Of a stretch of 64,000 nucleotides of DNA, positions 1 through 10,139 are shown one piece after another. Source of the DNA: Tropicimonas marinistellae (GTDB lineage: Bacteria; Pseudomonadota; Alphaproteobacteria; Rhodobacterales; Rhodobacteraceae). The position numbers were made by a program, and so were the translations under genes. The stretch is from assembly GCF_001509585.1 (NCBI RefSeq), contig NZ_LNCI01000010.1, forward strand, positions 124,001 through 188,000, given 5' to 3'. The notes under the pieces were generated by a model. That model was not told the origin of the DNA, did no database searches, and saw only the letters and a list, made by a program, of their open reading frames with translations. The first letter of the stretch is position 1. Each line of letters starts with the position of its first letter.

Positions 1-1313
1 GGGCCGACGCAGAGCTCGACGGGCCGCGCAAGGATCTTTCCGCGCTCTTCAACCTGATCGTCAATCACGTCCCCGAACCGCGCCAGCTCAAACGGAAGGG
101 GGACGATTTCCGGATGCTCGCCACCACGCTCGGAAGCGACCCCTTCCTGGGCCGCACGCTCACCGGCCGGGTAGAATCCGGCACGCTCAAGGTGGGCGCC
201 ACGGTGCAGGCGCTCTCCCGCATCGGCCAGAAGATCGAGCAGTTCCGCCTGACCAAGATCCAAGCGTTCCGCGGTCTTGCCATGCAGGAGATCGACGAGG
301 CAATCGCTGGCGACATCGTCACGCTTTCAGGTATGTCCAAAGCCACTGTCGCCGACACGATATGTGCGCTGGCCGTGGAGGACGCGCTGCCAGCCCAGCC
401 AATCGATCCCCCCACAATCACCGTCACCTTCGGCATCAACGACAGCCCGCTTGCCGGGCGCGACGGCAAGAAGGTGCAATCCCGCGTGATCCGGGACCGG
501 CTGATGAAGGAAGCCGAGACCAATGTCGCGATCCGCGTCACCGATACACCGGGCGGCGAGGCCTTCGAGGTTGCCGGTCGCGGCGAATTGCAGATGGGCG
601 TGCTGATCGAGAACATGCGCCGCGAAGGATTCGAGCTCTCCATCTCCCGCCCTCAGGTGCTGCTGCGCGAGGAGGACGGGGTGAAGATGGAGCCCATCGA
701 GGAGGTGACCGTTGACGTCGACGACGAGTATTCGGGCGCGGTCATCGAGAAGCTCACCGGCCCCCGCAAGGGCGAGATGGTGGACATGCGCCAGTCAAAC
801 GGAAAGACCCGCATAATCGCACATGTCCCTTCCCGCGGCCTCATTGGGTACCACGGTGAATTTCTGACCGATACGCGAGGCACCGGCGTTCTGAACCGCG
901 TCTTCTTCACCTGGGCACCGCACAAGGGCGCAATTCCGGGGCGCCGCGCGGGCGTCCTGATTTCCATGGAACAAGGCGAAGCCGTTGCCTACGCGCTTTG
1001 GAACCTCGAAGAGCGCGGACGCATGTTCGTCGGACCACAGGCGAAGGTCTATCAGGGCATGGTGATCGGCGAACACAGCCGCGACAACGACCTGGAAGTG
1101 AACCCGCTCAAAGGCAAGAAACTGACGAACGTGCGGGCCAGCGGTTCGGATGAAGCGGTACGGCTCACACCGCACGTTCAGTTCAGCCTCGAAGAAGCCA
1201 TTGCTTACATCGACGACGATGAGTTGGTTGAAGTCACGCCGAACGCCATCCGCCTAAGAAAACGTCACCTGGACCCACACGAGCGCAAGAGACAGGCAAA
1301 AGCAACAGCCTGA
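1..1313 (+). CDS. typA: TypA/BipA ribosome-associated GTPase, 3' portion
   Basis: Translational GTPase of the EF-G-like family that binds the ribosome and acts in subunit assembly and stress adaptation. The gene runs in from the left edge, so only about the last 437 residues are present and the N-terminal G domain is missing; the reading frame begins at base 3. The visible part covers the beta-barrel domain II (motif GSDPFLGRTLTGRV), the EF-G-like domains III and V (segments RGELQMGVLIENMRREG and SRGLIGYHGEFLTDTRG) and the TypA-specific C-terminal domain (segments NRVFFTWAPHKG and GMVIGEHSRDNDLEVN). The C-terminus ends in a basic tail. Family assignment is very secure; the start cannot be seen. 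Confidence 0.97.
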   Translation, partial: ADAELDGPRKDLSALFNLIVNHVPEPRQLKRKGDDFRMLATTLGSDPFLGRTLTGRVESGTLKVGATVQALSRIGQKIEQFRLTKIQAFRGLAMQEIDEAIAGDIVTLSGMSKATVADTICALAVEDALPAQPIDPPTITVTFGINDSPLAGRDGKKVQSRVIRDRLMKEAETNVAIRVTDTPGGEAFEVAGRGELQMGVLIENMRREGFELSISRPQVLLREEDGVKMEPIEEVTVDVDDEYSGAVIEKLTGPRKGEMVDMRQSNGKTRIIAHVPSRGLIGYHGEFLTDTRGTGVLNRVFFTWAPHKGAIPGRRAGVLISMEQGEAVAYALWNLEERGRMFVGPQAKVYQGMVIGEHSRDNDLEVNPLKGKKLTNVRASGSDEAVRLTPHVQFSLEEAIAYIDDDELVEVTPNAIRLRKRHLDPHERKRQAKATA

Positions 1314-1450
1314 ACCGACACAATCAGCGGTTCTTCGGCGGTTCGTCGCAGAGGGTGGTCCGCCACCTGTCCTTCTCTCCAGCGTTTTGCTATGAACGCA
1401 GACGGGCGCTTTCTTGCACTTCTGCGCGTCCGATGGAGGGAGCTTCGCAA

Positions 1451-2407
1451 ATGGACATCGGCGTCGACGACGACCGTTTCCGGCATCTCGTTCTGCTTGC
1501 CAATTCCGCCGCACTGGATCAGCGCAAATGGCAGTGGTTTCTTGAGGAACTGCATCACCTGGCAGGTGGGATCCGCGTGCAGATGTTCTGCCACGACATC
1601 CACGCGAGTTCCTCGCTCGGATTCCTCGAATTCGGCTACGATCCCTCCTATGTCGAAGCCTACGAAACGCATTTCGTCGACAAGAACCCCTGGACGCCGA
1701 TGTTCGAAACCCTGCCTGTTGGCAAGATCGTGCAGTCCGACCAGGTTTTCCCGATTGCGGAACTCGAACGTACGGAGTTCTACAACGAATGGGTTAGACC
1801 GCAGGACGACATCGTTGGTGGTGCCGGCGCCGTCATCGACCGCGGTGATGGCCGGATGGCGCTTATTGGCGGCAACATTCCTCGCCACTTGAAGGACACG
1901 CTGGAAGCACCCTTCGCCGCATTGCTTGACCGGTTGCTTCCGTTCGTCCAGAACTCGCTGCAGGTCTCGCGAATGCTCGGCGATCTGACCATCGAGAACC
2001 GCGCCTTGCGCGACGGGATGGATCCCGATCTGACGGCCGTCTTCGCGTTGGACCGCACCGGACGGGTGCATTTCGCCAACGGCCGCGCCCGCCGCCTGGT
2101 CGAGTTGGGCGAGATCGTGCAACAGGACAGCCGCGCCCGGCTACGCTTCAAAGACAGCGACGCGCAGGCCGCCCTGGTCCGGGCGATCTACGATCATTTC
2201 CAACCTGAAATGACGGTCACCCTGCCCTTCTTCGCTGGCAAACCGCGCGGCAGGTTCCTCTGTCGGACAGCGCCCATTTCGGAATGCGATGGTCCGTTGC
2301 CGTGGCTTGTGGGCAATGGCTCGCAGGCCACCGGGTTCATCCTGCTCATGCTCGCGCCCGCCGCGCCGCGCACCCGGCTCGCCCCACGCGAACCCATCAT
2401 CGGGTAA
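1451..2407 (+). CDS. LuxR-family-like sensory protein lacking the HTH domain
   Basis: About 318 residues. The protein resembles the N-terminal sensory and PAS-like region of a LuxR-type regulator group common in Rhodobacterales. That group continues into a C-terminal LuxR helix-turn-helix after a segment like the one seen here near the stop (RLAPREPIIG). Here the frame ends with TAA at that point, and no HTH-like coding follows in any forward frame before the convergent DUF1330 gene. The ATG at 1451 is chosen because a GAGGGA Shine-Dalgarno lies 10 nt upstream; an in-frame ATG at 1433 would add six residues. A PAS-like segment starts around residue 200 (AVFALDRTGRVHFANGRA). It is either a truncated regulator or a stand-alone ligand or partner-binding protein. 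Family placement is from memory of homologues. Confidence 0.7.
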   Translation: MDIGVDDDRFRHLVLLANSAALDQRKWQWFLEELHHLAGGIRVQMFCHDIHASSSLGFLEFGYDPSYVEAYETHFVDKNPWTPMFETLPVGKIVQSDQVFPIAELERTEFYNEWVRPQDDIVGGAGAVIDRGDGRMALIGGNIPRHLKDTLEAPFAALLDRLLPFVQNSLQVSRMLGDLTIENRALRDGMDPDLTAVFALDRTGRVHFANGRARRLVELGEIVQQDSRARLRFKDSDAQAALVRAIYDHFQPEMTVTLPFFAGKPRGRFLCRTAPISECDGPLPWLVGNGSQATGFILLMLAPAAPRTRLAPREPIIG

Positions 2408-2454
2408 GCGTCGCGCGCCCCGAAGGCTCCCGATCCGAGCCGGAAGTCAGACAG

Positions 2455-2742
2455 CTACTCCGTCGTTTCCACGATCAGGAGTTCGCGTTCCGATGCGCCC
2501 CTGGCATGGCTGAGCGCTTCCTGGTAGCGCTCCGAATTGTAGCAGGCCTCCGCGGCCTCAACGCTGGGAAACCGTGCCACGACGTTGCGCGGCCGCTCCT
2601 TGCCCTCGAGTTGCACATACCGACCACCACGGGCGATAAATGTGCCGCCATGTTCCGCGATCGCCTCAGTGGCAATGGCCGCGTATTTCCCGTAGGCCGC
2701 CTCGTCGGTCACGGTGACGTGGGCAATCCACAATGCCGGCAT
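2455..2742 (-). CDS. DUF1330 family protein
   Basis: A 95-residue protein of the DUF1330 family, small ferredoxin-like alpha/beta-barrel dimers of unknown biochemical role. Typical family features are visible: the N-terminal strand WIAHVTVTDEAAYGKYA, the HGGTFIARGGRYVQLEG segment, the N-V-V-A-R-F-P-S strand and Y-x-x-A-L-S-H-A-R near the end. It starts 4 nt after the alaS stop on the same strand, so it is probably co-transcribed or translationally coupled with alaS. No catalytic residues can be assigned. Confidence 0.85.
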   Translation of the reverse strand: MPALWIAHVTVTDEAAYGKYAAIATEAIAEHGGTFIARGGRYVQLEGKERPRNVVARFPSVEAAEACYNSERYQEALSHARGASERELLIVETTE

Positions 2743-2746
2743 GGGT

Positions 2747-5407
2747 CTATCCTCCTATAACGGCTTCCGCCGCCTTGATTGCTGCTTCGGCGTTGGTCGC
2801 GTCCTTGCCACCACCCTGCGCCATGTCGGGACGGCCACCACCGCCAACGCCACCCAGTTCCACCACTGCCGCTTTGACCAGGTCGATAGCAGAAACCTTT
2901 GCCACCATGTCGTCGGTCACCCCAGCCGCGACCGCTGCCTTTCCGTCGGCATCGGCAATCAGCAACACCGCACCAGAGCCAATGCGCGATTTATGCTCGT
3001 CGATCATCCCTCGGAGGTCCTTCCCGGTGACGCCCTGCAGAACCTGGGCCAGGAACGGTACACCCGCGATGTCGCGTACCGCCGGACCCTCGGACGCGGA
3101 TCGACCACCCGCCATCGCCAGATCGCGACGAAGTTGCGCGATCTCGGCCTGCATCGCCTTGCGTTCTTCCACCAGACCGCGAACGCGCTCAACCACCTCG
3201 GCCTGCGGTGTCTTGACGGCACCTGCCACTTCGGCCAGACGCCGCTCCTGCTGCGCCAGGTAACGGCGCGCCGTCTCACCCGTCAGCGCTTCAACCCGCC
3301 GGACTCCTGCACTCGACGCGCTGTCGCCCAAGGCAACGAATAGCCCAATGTCGCCGGTCTGGCGCACATGAGTTCCGCCGCAGAGTTCGATCGACCAGGT
3401 ATCGCCGTCGGCGCCCTTCCCTGTCGCCGCGCGCCCCATGGAGACAACCCGGACCTCGTCGCCGTACTTCTCACCGAAGAGCGCCTGTGCACCGATTGCG
3501 CGGGCATCGTCCGGCGTCATGATCCGTGTCTCCACGGGCGAGTTCTGGCGGATGAATTCATTGACCTGCGCGGAAACCGTCTCCAGATCCTCGGCGCTCA
3601 GCGCCTTGCCATGAGAGAAGTCGAACCGCAGACGGTCGGGCGCGTTGAGCGAGCCGCGCTGTGCCACGTGATCGCCCAGCCGCTCCCGCAGCGCCTCGTG
3701 CAGGAGGTGGGTGGCCGAATGGTTGGCACGGATCGCGCCGCGCCGCTGGTGATTCACTTCAAGTTCCACGCCCACGCCGGCGGTCAGCGTGCCGTCCGTC
3801 ACCTCTGCCACATGGAGGAATACGCCCGTGACCTTGCGCGTATCGGTGATCCGGGCTTTGCCCGCCGGGCCGGTCAATGTGCCCGTGTCCCCCACCTGCC
3901 CGCCGGATTCCGCGTAGAACGGCGTCTGGTTCAGGACAACCAGCACCGTCTCGCCAGCACTGGCCTCTTCTGTCAATGCCCCGTCCTTCACGAGGGCGAG
4001 GATCTGGCCCTCTGCCGTCTCCGTGTCGTAGCCCAGGAAGTCCGTCGCGCCATGTTCTTCGGCCAGGTCGAACCAGATTGTGGCATCCTTGGTCTCGCCG
4101 GAACCGGCCCAGGCCGCCCGCGCCTTGGCCTTCTGTTCCGCCATAGCCGCGTCGAATCCGTCCGTGTCCACGGTCAGGTTCTTTTCCCTGAGCGCATCCT
4201 GCGTCAGGTCGAGCGGGAAACCGTAGGTGTCGTAGAGCTTGAACGCTGCCTGACCCGGAAGTTCCGCTCCTTCGGGAAGCTTCTCCAGCTCTTCGTCGAG
4301 CAGACGCAGACCACGGTCCAGCGTCTGACGGAACCGTGTTTCCTCGGTCTGCAGAGTCTCGGCAATCAACGCCTGCGCTTGCGAAAGCTCCGGGTAGGCG
4401 CCCCCCATCTGGCGCACGAGTTCCGGCACCAACCGGTGCATCAGCGGGTCCTGCGCACCCAATAGATGGGCGTGACGCATGGCGCGGCGCATGATCCGGC
4501 GCAGAACATAGCCCCGACCCTCGTTGGACGGCATCACCCCGTCAGCGATCAGGAAGGAGGTCGAGCGTAGGTGGTCGGCGATCACCCGGTGATGCGTACG
4601 TCCTGGCCCATCGGGATCGGTCGAGGTCTGGTTGGCACTGGCCTCGATCAGCGCGCGCATGAGGTCGGTCGCGTAATTGTCGTTCGTTCCCTGCAGCAGC
4701 GCCGCGACCCGCTCGATCCCCATTCCGGTGTCGATCGACTGGTTGGGCAGGTCGATCCGGCTACCGTCCTCGAACTGCTCGTATTGCATGAAGACAAGAT
4801 TCCAGATCTCCACGAAACGATCGCCATCCTCCTCCGGACTGCCTGGAGGGCCGCCCCAGATGTGCTCGCCGTGGTCGTAGAAGATCTCCGTACAGGGGCC
4901 GCAGGGGCCGGTGGGACCCATTTGCCAGAAATTGTCGTTTGTCGGGATGCGGATGATCCGGTCGTCCGGTAACCCGGCAACTTTTTTCCACAGCTCCGCC
5001 GCCTCGTCATCGGTGTGAAACACCGTGACAAGAAGCTTGTCCTTGTCGATACCAAGTTCCTTCGTGACGACGTCCCACGCGAAGGGAATGGCCTGTTCCT
5101 TGAAGTAGTCGCCGAACGAGAAGTTGCCCATCATCTCGAAAAAGGTGTGGTGCCGGTTGGTGTAGCCGACATTGTCGAGATCGTTGTGCTTGCCACCGGC
5201 GCGCACGCATTTCTGCGCCGTCGTGGCACGCTTGTAGTCGCGATGTTCAACCCCGGTGAACAGGTTCTTGAACTGCACCATGCCGGAATTCGCGAACATC
5301 AGTGTGGGGTCATTGCGCGGCACGAGCGGAGAGCTGTCCACCACCTCATGGCCCTGGCGGCGGAAGTAGTCGAGGAAGGTCGTGCGAATGTCGTTCAGGC
5401 TGAGCAT
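2747..5407 (-). CDS. alaS: Alanyl-tRNA synthetase
   Basis: Charges tRNA-Ala and edits misacylated Ser/Gly. The 886-residue length matches the bacterial family. Start chosen at ATG 5407 ([15 protein letters not shown]); an upstream in-frame extension to 5527 is GC-rich and not family-like. Catalytic-domain motifs are seen early ([50 protein letters not shown]). The editing domain carries the zinc motif [11 protein letters not shown] and the distal [13 protein letters not shown], and the C-terminal Gly-rich C-Ala domain ends in [11 protein letters not shown]. It is followed by the DUF1330 gene after 4 nt. No truncation. Confidence 0.98.
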   Translation of the reverse strand: MLSLNDIRTTFLDYFRRQGHEVVDSSPLVPRNDPTLMFANSGMVQFKNLFTGVEHRDYKRATTAQKCVRAGGKHNDLDNVGYTNRHHTFFEMMGNFSFGDYFKEQAIPFAWDVVTKELGIDKDKLLVTVFHTDDEAAELWKKVAGLPDDRIIRIPTNDNFWQMGPTGPCGPCTEIFYDHGEHIWGGPPGSPEEDGDRFVEIWNLVFMQYEQFEDGSRIDLPNQSIDTGMGIERVAALLQGTNDNYATDLMRALIEASANQTSTDPDGPGRTHHRVIADHLRSTSFLIADGVMPSNEGRGYVLRRIMRRAMRHAHLLGAQDPLMHRLVPELVRQMGGAYPELSQAQALIAETLQTEETRFRQTLDRGLRLLDEELEKLPEGAELPGQAAFKLYDTYGFPLDLTQDALREKNLTVDTDGFDAAMAEQKAKARAAWAGSGETKDATIWFDLAEEHGATDFLGYDTETAEGQILALVKDGALTEEASAGETVLVVLNQTPFYAESGGQVGDTGTLTGPAGKARITDTRKVTGVFLHVAEVTDGTLTAGVGVELEVNHQRRGAIRANHSATHLLHEALRERLGDHVAQRGSLNAPDRLRFDFSHGKALSAEDLETVSAQVNEFIRQNSPVETRIMTPDDARAIGAQALFGEKYGDEVRVVSMGRAATGKGADGDTWSIELCGGTHVRQTGDIGLFVALGDSASSAGVRRVEALTGETARRYLAQQERRLAEVAGAVKTPQAEVVERVRGLVEERKAMQAEIAQLRRDLAMAGGRSASEGPAVRDIAGVPFLAQVLQGVTGKDLRGMIDEHKSRIGSGAVLLIADADGKAAVAAGVTDDMVAKVSAIDLVKAAVVELGGVGGGGRPDMAQGGGKDATNAEAAIKAAEAVIGG

Positions 5408-5724
5408 CTTGGTCTCCGGCGGGTCTGCCGCGAAGATGTAACTGCCCCCGAGGAGGCTGTCCACAGCATGCGGTGCGCGAGGGCGTGGGCAATGCGCGAC
5501 GATAAGGCTGAGGCTCCCGCCGGGCACGCCGCATCACAGATGCGACCCAGCCCGTTGGGCCGGGCACCGCCTCTGGCGGTGTGGACAAACGGACATGCGG
5601 CGCCCTGCCAAAACCGCCGCGGTAAGACGAACGGGGACGCGGTGCCGCGTCCCCTTCAACGCCCGTTCCGGGCGGGCTTGCTTGGCGCTTCGCGCCGGGT
5701 CATGTCTAGGTTTTGGCGGCGGTG
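5408..5724. other. recA-alaS intergenic region
   Basis: About 317 nt between the recA stop and the alaS start, both genes on the minus strand. It should hold the alaS promoter and leader near 5408-5580, but I could not identify a convincing -35/-10 pair. The recA-proximal part contains three short inverted repeats, annotated separately. No coding sequence that looks real is present. Confidence 0.6.
5633..5654 (-). terminator. Candidate recA transcription terminator hairpin
   Basis: A perfect 10-bp stem (ggggacgcgg / ccgcgtcccc) with a 2-nt loop lies about 70 nt downstream of the recA stop. Read on the minus strand it is followed by GTTCGTCTT, a weak U-rich tract. Two further hairpins lie between it and recA, at 5661-5673 (gcccg-ttc-cgggc) and 5685-5697 (ggcgc-ttc-gcgcc). 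The stem is seen directly; the terminator role is inferred. Confidence 0.5.
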
Positions 5725-6801
5725 TCAGGCCTCGACCAGATCGTCTCCGTCACCGGCTTCGCCGTCCATATCGAAGTCGAGCCCATGCGCGGCCCGGATC
5801 TTGTCCTCGATTTCGAGCGCAACGGACTGGTTTTCCTTGAGAAATGTCTTTGCGTTTTCCCGCCCCTGACCGATCCGCTCGTCGCCGTAGGAGTACCAGG
5901 AACCGGACTTGTCAACGACGCCCGCCTTGACGCCAAGATCAAGCAGCTCGCCCGTCTTCGAGATACCCTCGCCGTACATGATATCGAACTCGACCTGTTT
6001 GAACGGCGGCGCCACCTTGTTCTTGACGACCTTCACGCGCGTCGCATTGCCGACGACCTCGTCGCGGTCCTTGATCGATCCGATCCGTCGAATATCGAGC
6101 CGTACGGAGGAATAGAACTTCAGCGCGTTGCCGCCCGTCGTCGTCTCAGGGCTGCCGAACATGACGCCGATCTTCATGCGAATCTGGTTGATGAAGATCA
6201 CCATGCAATTCGACCGCGCGATGGAGCCGGTCAACTTGCGCATGGCCTGGCTCATGAGGCGCGCCTGTACGCCGACCGAACTGTCTCCCATGTCGCCTTC
6301 GAGTTCCGACTTCGGTGTCAGGGCGGCGACCGAATCAACAACCACCATGCTGACCGCCCCTGAGCGTACCAGCGTATCGGTGATTTCGAGCGCCTGTTCA
6401 CCCGTGTCTGGCTGCGAGATCAGCAACTCGTCGAGGTCGATGCCGAGCTTTTTCGCGTAGAGCGGATCCAGTGCATGTTCGGCGTCGACAAAGGCGCAGA
6501 CACCCCCCTTTTTCTGCTCCTCGGCGATGCAATGCAGTGTCAGCGTCGTCTTGCCCGAGCTCTCGGGCCCGTAGATCTCGATGATCCGCCCCTTGGGCAA
6601 TCCGCCAATACCGAGCGCGATATCGAGGCCGAGCGAGCCGGTCGAGGTCGCTTCGATCTCCGCCACTGGATTGTCTGCGCCGAGCTTCATGATCGAGCCC
6701 TTGCCGAACTGGCGCTCGATCTGCGCCAGGGCGCTGTCCAGCGCCTTCTGTTTGTCCGAATTCCGTTTGTCTGCCATGTCGAGAAGGTTCGCCGTCGCCA
6801 T
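5725..6801 (-). CDS. recA: Recombinase RecA
   Basis: DNA strand-exchange protein and co-protease for LexA self-cleavage. At 358 residues it has the usual length. Start set at ATG 6801 ([14 protein letters not shown]); the next ATG at 6777 also fits the family. Walker [10 protein letters not shown] is at about residues 78-86, Walker B-like [11 protein letters not shown] and the L2-proximal [12 protein letters not shown] are present, and an acidic C-terminal tail ends in [12 protein letters not shown] box and a good sigma-70-like promoter lie upstream, so LexA-regulated expression is expected. Confidence 0.99.
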   Translation of the reverse strand: MATANLLDMADKRNSDKQKALDSALAQIERQFGKGSIMKLGADNPVAEIEATSTGSLGLDIALGIGGLPKGRIIEIYGPESSGKTTLTLHCIAEEQKKGGVCAFVDAEHALDPLYAKKLGIDLDELLISQPDTGEQALEITDTLVRSGAVSMVVVDSVAALTPKSELEGDMGDSSVGVQARLMSQAMRKLTGSIARSNCMVIFINQIRMKIGVMFGSPETTTGGNALKFYSSVRLDIRRIGSIKDRDEVVGNATRVKVVKNKVAPPFKQVEFDIMYGEGISKTGELLDLGVKAGVVDKSGSWYSYGDERIGQGRENAKTFLKENQSVALEIEDKIRAAHGLDFDMDGEAGDGDDLVEA

Positions 6802-6851
6802 CGTTCCCGTCCTTATTCCATAGGCCGCCTGCCGCGGCAATGACTGCTCGT

Positions 6852-6866
6852 GTTCACCTCTTGTTC
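6852..6866. promoter_or_regulatory. SOS box (LexA operator) of recA
   Basis: The sequence gttcacctcttgttc matches the alphaproteobacterial LexA site GTTC-N7-GTTC (GAAC-N7-GAAC on the other strand). It sits 51 nt upstream of the recA start and just downstream of the predicted -10 box, a classical repressing position. It also lies in the divergent region shared with the plus-strand sulfotransferase-like gene. Confidence 0.9.
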
Positions 6867-6871
6867 CTATG

Positions 6872-6900
6872 CTTATCAGACCGAAACGAGAACATTTCAA
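6872..6900 (-). promoter_or_regulatory. recA promoter
   Basis: On the minus strand TTGAAA (6900-6895) and GATAAG (6877-6872) are separated by 17 nt, with the SOS box starting 5 nt downstream of the -10. Spacing and position fit a LexA-repressed sigma-70 promoter. An overlapping TTGACT lies 4 nt further upstream. Confidence 0.65.
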
Positions 6901-7003
6901 GTCAATTCTTCTTCTTTTCATGACTGAGGCAGAGAGGTTAAGGAGTGATGAATACCTACGCAGCCATGTCGCGACACGCGCATCATCTGGAAGACCCGCA
7001 CAT

Positions 7004-7627
7004 ATGATGATCTTTTGGGAGGCTGGCCTCGTTCTTCTCGCGGTGCCGAAAACCGGGACGCAAGCGCTCGAATCCGCGACTGCGGACTACGCCGATGTTC
7101 TGATCCGCAACCCGCCGAAACAGAAGCACATGCCTCTGCGTTGGTATCAGAACGCGGTGCTTCCTCTTTTTGACGGCACCGAGCGCAGCCGGCTGCAAAC
7201 CGTCGCCGTGATTCGAGAGCCAGTCGATTGGCTCGGTAGCTGGTTCCGCTACCGGCGCCGTGCCAGCCTGTCAGGCCATGCAAACAGTACGCGCCACGTG
7301 GATTTCGGCGGGTTCGTCGAGGCTTATCTGGCTCCGGACCCACCCCCCTTTGCCGCCGTCGGGCGCCAGTCGCGTTTCGTTGAAGACGCGACCGGAGAGG
7401 TCGGCGTAGACCATCTGTTTGCCTTCGATCGAATGCCAGACCTCGTTCAATTTCTGCGAGAGCGGCTTAGGCAACCTATTTGTCTACCGAACCGAAACAT
7501 CTCTCCGAACGTCGATCTGCATCTGCCGCCCGACTTGTTGGCCCGCCTCAAACACGAATGTGCCCGCGACTTTGAACTGCACAAGCGTTTGATAAGCCAG
7601 ACGTCTTCTTCGCCCTGGCGCGCGTAG
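7004..7627 (+). CDS. Sulfotransferase-like protein
   Basis: About 207 residues. The N-terminal strand is followed by PKTGT (residues 15-19), the expected 5'-phosphosulfate-binding loop of PAPS-dependent sulfotransferases. [12 protein letters not shown] (residues 70-81) matches the 3'-phosphate-binding segment. The ATG at 7004 is chosen because homologous proteins begin just before this first strand and GGAAG lies 10 nt upstream; in-frame ATGs at 7007 and 6920 are possible. Acceptor substrate unknown; proteins of this type may act on cell-surface polysaccharide. It is divergent from recA and convergent with cckA. Confidence 0.75.
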   Translation: MMIFWEAGLVLLAVPKTGTQALESATADYADVLIRNPPKQKHMPLRWYQNAVLPLFDGTERSRLQTVAVIREPVDWLGSWFRYRRRASLSGHANSTRHVDFGGFVEAYLAPDPPPFAAVGRQSRFVEDATGEVGVDHLFAFDRMPDLVQFLRERLRQPICLPNRNISPNVDLHLPPDLLARLKHECARDFELHKRLISQTSSSPWRA

Positions 7628-7695
7628 TGGGATCAATCGGATCTTGGTTTAAACCTGGGTTGCACAAATCCTGACGGTATACTTGCCCATGCGCG

Positions 7696-10065
7696 TCAAT
7701 GAATCTGGCTCTGAACGGTCTGAGCGAGTTCATTCAATGAGAAAGGTTTTGGAAGAAAAACCGAATTCGGTATGTTTGACTGCTCGTCTGACAGGCTTTC
7801 TTCGGCATATCCCGAAACGAATACAACCCGGACACCGGGTCTTTGTTGCAACGCCAGCCGGACCCAACTTGGTCCATCCATTCCCGGCATGACCACATCG
7901 GTTACAAAGACGTCGATCCTGAGGTCCTCATCCTTCAATGTCTCGAGCGCCTCCTCGGCATTTTCGGCCTCGATGACCGTGTAACCACGCATGCGCAGCG
8001 CGCGCGATGCGAACGCACGCACGGGCGCTTCGTCCTCGACGAGAAGGATGACCCCGTCAACCTTCTGCGTGGATACAGACGCCGCGATCGGTTTGGGATC
8101 TTTCGCCTCCGGCACCTGCCGCTCATAGGCCGGAAAATACAGGGAGAAGATCGTGCCTGTCCCGACGACAGAGTCGACGAAAATGTACCCCCCAGTCTGC
8201 TTGATGATGCCATAGGCCGTCGACAACCCAAGACCGGTCCCTTCACCGGTTCGTTTGGTCGTGAAGAACGGCTCGAAGATCTTCGCCAGCTTGTCGGCCG
8301 GGATTCCGGTCCCTTCGTCGGTCACCCGAACAACAACGTAATCTCCGGGAGGAACTGTCGCCCGGTCACGTTCCATAGGTACCGAAATCCGCCGGCTCTC
8401 TGTCTCGATCCGCACTTCACCGCCCTCGGGCATGGCGTCCCGAGCGTTGACGACCAGGTTCATCAGCACCTGTTCCAACTGTCGCTTGTCTGCCCGGATC
8501 GGTCGCAACCCCGGGTCATGTGTCAACGAGAGTGTGACCTTTTCCCCGACGAGACGATTGAGCAAATGGGTTAGGTCCGACAGCGTATCCCGCAGATCCA
8601 TAACCTCGGGTCGCAGATTCTGCTTTCGGGAAAACGCCAACAGCTGCCCGACGAGGCTCGCCGCCCGGTTGGCATTCTGGTTGATCTGCACCAAGTCACC
8701 GTAGTCCGGGTCGCCCTGATCGTGGCGCAACAGGAGAAGGTCGCAGTGACCGGAAATCGCGGTCAGCAAGTTGTTGAAATCGTGCGCAACGCCACCAGCC
8801 AATTGACCTATCGCCTGCATCTTCTGGCTTTGGACAAATTGTGCTTCGAGCGTCTTCAACTCCGTCGCATCGTTAATGACCGCGACAAGGTGGACCTCTT
8901 CGCCTTCGACGACGCGCCCGAGGGTGATCTGTAGATAGAGTTCCTTGTCTGGCATGCTTGCGCGAACGAATTCCGGGCGCCCGAGGCCGCGCCCCGAGGC
9001 AGCTTCCTCCAACCAGTCCCGAACCGAGCGCCCCAAGCCTTCCACAAGCTTCTGTAGCTCCACACCCGGGGCCACTGAATCGCCCAATAGCGTACGGGCC
9101 ATCGTGTTGGCTTCCCGCAATTCGCCCCGACCATTGAGTTTCAGCACCGCGACAGGCAGGCCATCCATGTTGCCGCTCAATTGATCGCTCCCCTCGCCTG
9201 CCACATCACTGTCGCCAACCGGGAGAAGGAATATCTCGCGGCGGCCACCGGCCGCGTCGATCGCGATCACACGCACTGTTACCGGACCGTCCGCGCTGTC
9301 GATTCGGTTGATCGAATTGTTTGCGAGCGGCAGATCGGTGAACACCCGGTCGAGGTGCTTCACGCGCCCGCCAAGTATCCGCCGCGCAGCATCATTCATG
9401 AACAGGATCGTTCCACTGCGGCTGGCGGTCATCATTGGCAGGCTGAGGGATTCTGCGCCACGCGCCCCGTGCGACCGTTCCGCAAGATCTTCCAGACGCC
9501 ACAAGTATCGATCATCGCCAATCTGGTGAACCGACAGTCGAACGTGCCCGCGACGCGACAGGATATCTTCCCGCGCCGAGCCACGTGCCTCCGCTCGACC
9601 CTGTAGACGCATCAGAATCGACGTTGGATTGGCGAAGAGGTCGCGCAGGCAGCGTGCGATTGTCTGGTCCGGTTCCGTGGCATCGCCGAAACGGTCCCGC
9701 GCGGCGCGGTTGCGGTTCAGCACCACGCCCTCGGTGGTTGTGGTGAAATTCGGGGCCGCATCGTTTTCAATGAACCCGGCGATGGTATCTGTGAGGTCCG
9801 TCTGCGCGAGACGATGCCTGGTCGAAAACGCCCGGATAAGAATGGCCATCGCCGTCAACGTCCCCCCGGCCGCCAGCAGCGACAGGCCCAAGACCTGCCC
9901 CGGAACCACAAATGCCGAACTGAGAAATACCAGGGCAAACAAAAGAAGGTACGGCGTCCGACCGGCGAAGGCGGCGGCCGTACGGGTCATTGGATCAGGG
10001 GCGAGCGCTGGATGCGACAAGGCCTTTCTCCGTTGCGATTCGGACCCGCTCATTTCCGCCCCCAA
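7696..10065 (-). CDS. cckA: Hybrid sensor histidine kinase/phosphatase CckA
   Basis: Bifunctional kinase at the head of the CckA-ChpT-CtrA phosphorelay, which governs motility, gene transfer agents or cell cycle in alphaproteobacteria. In its 789 residues there are two membrane helices at about 37-80 and PAS-like regions through about 400. The dimerisation box [11 protein letters not shown] has phospho-acceptor His429, and the ATPase domain shows VNARDAM, DEGTGIP and GTGLGLST (about 540-616). A C-terminal receiver carries the phospho-acceptor Asp723 in [10 protein letters not shown] and the conserved KPF near 774. Start at 10065, with an alternative ATG at 10053 (MSGSES). Membrane topology and domain order match CckA of Rhodobacterales, and the position beside recA agrees. 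Confidence 0.92.
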   Translation of the reverse strand: MGAEMSGSESQRRKALSHPALAPDPMTRTAAAFAGRTPYLLLFALVFLSSAFVVPGQVLGLSLLAAGGTLTAMAILIRAFSTRHRLAQTDLTDTIAGFIENDAAPNFTTTTEGVVLNRNRAARDRFGDATEPDQTIARCLRDLFANPTSILMRLQGRAEARGSAREDILSRRGHVRLSVHQIGDDRYLWRLEDLAERSHGARGAESLSLPMMTASRSGTILFMNDAARRILGGRVKHLDRVFTDLPLANNSINRIDSADGPVTVRVIAIDAAGGRREIFLLPVGDSDVAGEGSDQLSGNMDGLPVAVLKLNGRGELREANTMARTLLGDSVAPGVELQKLVEGLGRSVRDWLEEAASGRGLGRPEFVRASMPDKELYLQITLGRVVEGEEVHLVAVINDATELKTLEAQFVQSQKMQAIGQLAGGVAHDFNNLLTAISGHCDLLLLRHDQGDPDYGDLVQINQNANRAASLVGQLLAFSRKQNLRPEVMDLRDTLSDLTHLLNRLVGEKVTLSLTHDPGLRPIRADKRQLEQVLMNLVVNARDAMPEGGEVRIETESRRISVPMERDRATVPPGDYVVVRVTDEGTGIPADKLAKIFEPFFTTKRTGEGTGLGLSTAYGIIKQTGGYIFVDSVVGTGTIFSLYFPAYERQVPEAKDPKPIAASVSTQKVDGVILLVEDEAPVRAFASRALRMRGYTVIEAENAEEALETLKDEDLRIDVFVTDVVMPGMDGPSWVRLALQQRPGVRVVFVSGYAEESLSDEQSNIPNSVFLPKPFSLNELAQTVQSQIH

Positions 10066-10139
10066 TTCGTTAAGTCCGGCTTAAGGGATTTGCGAGAGCC
10101 GAAATCACCGGACAAGGAGCGGCCATCCGCCGCCCCGCT

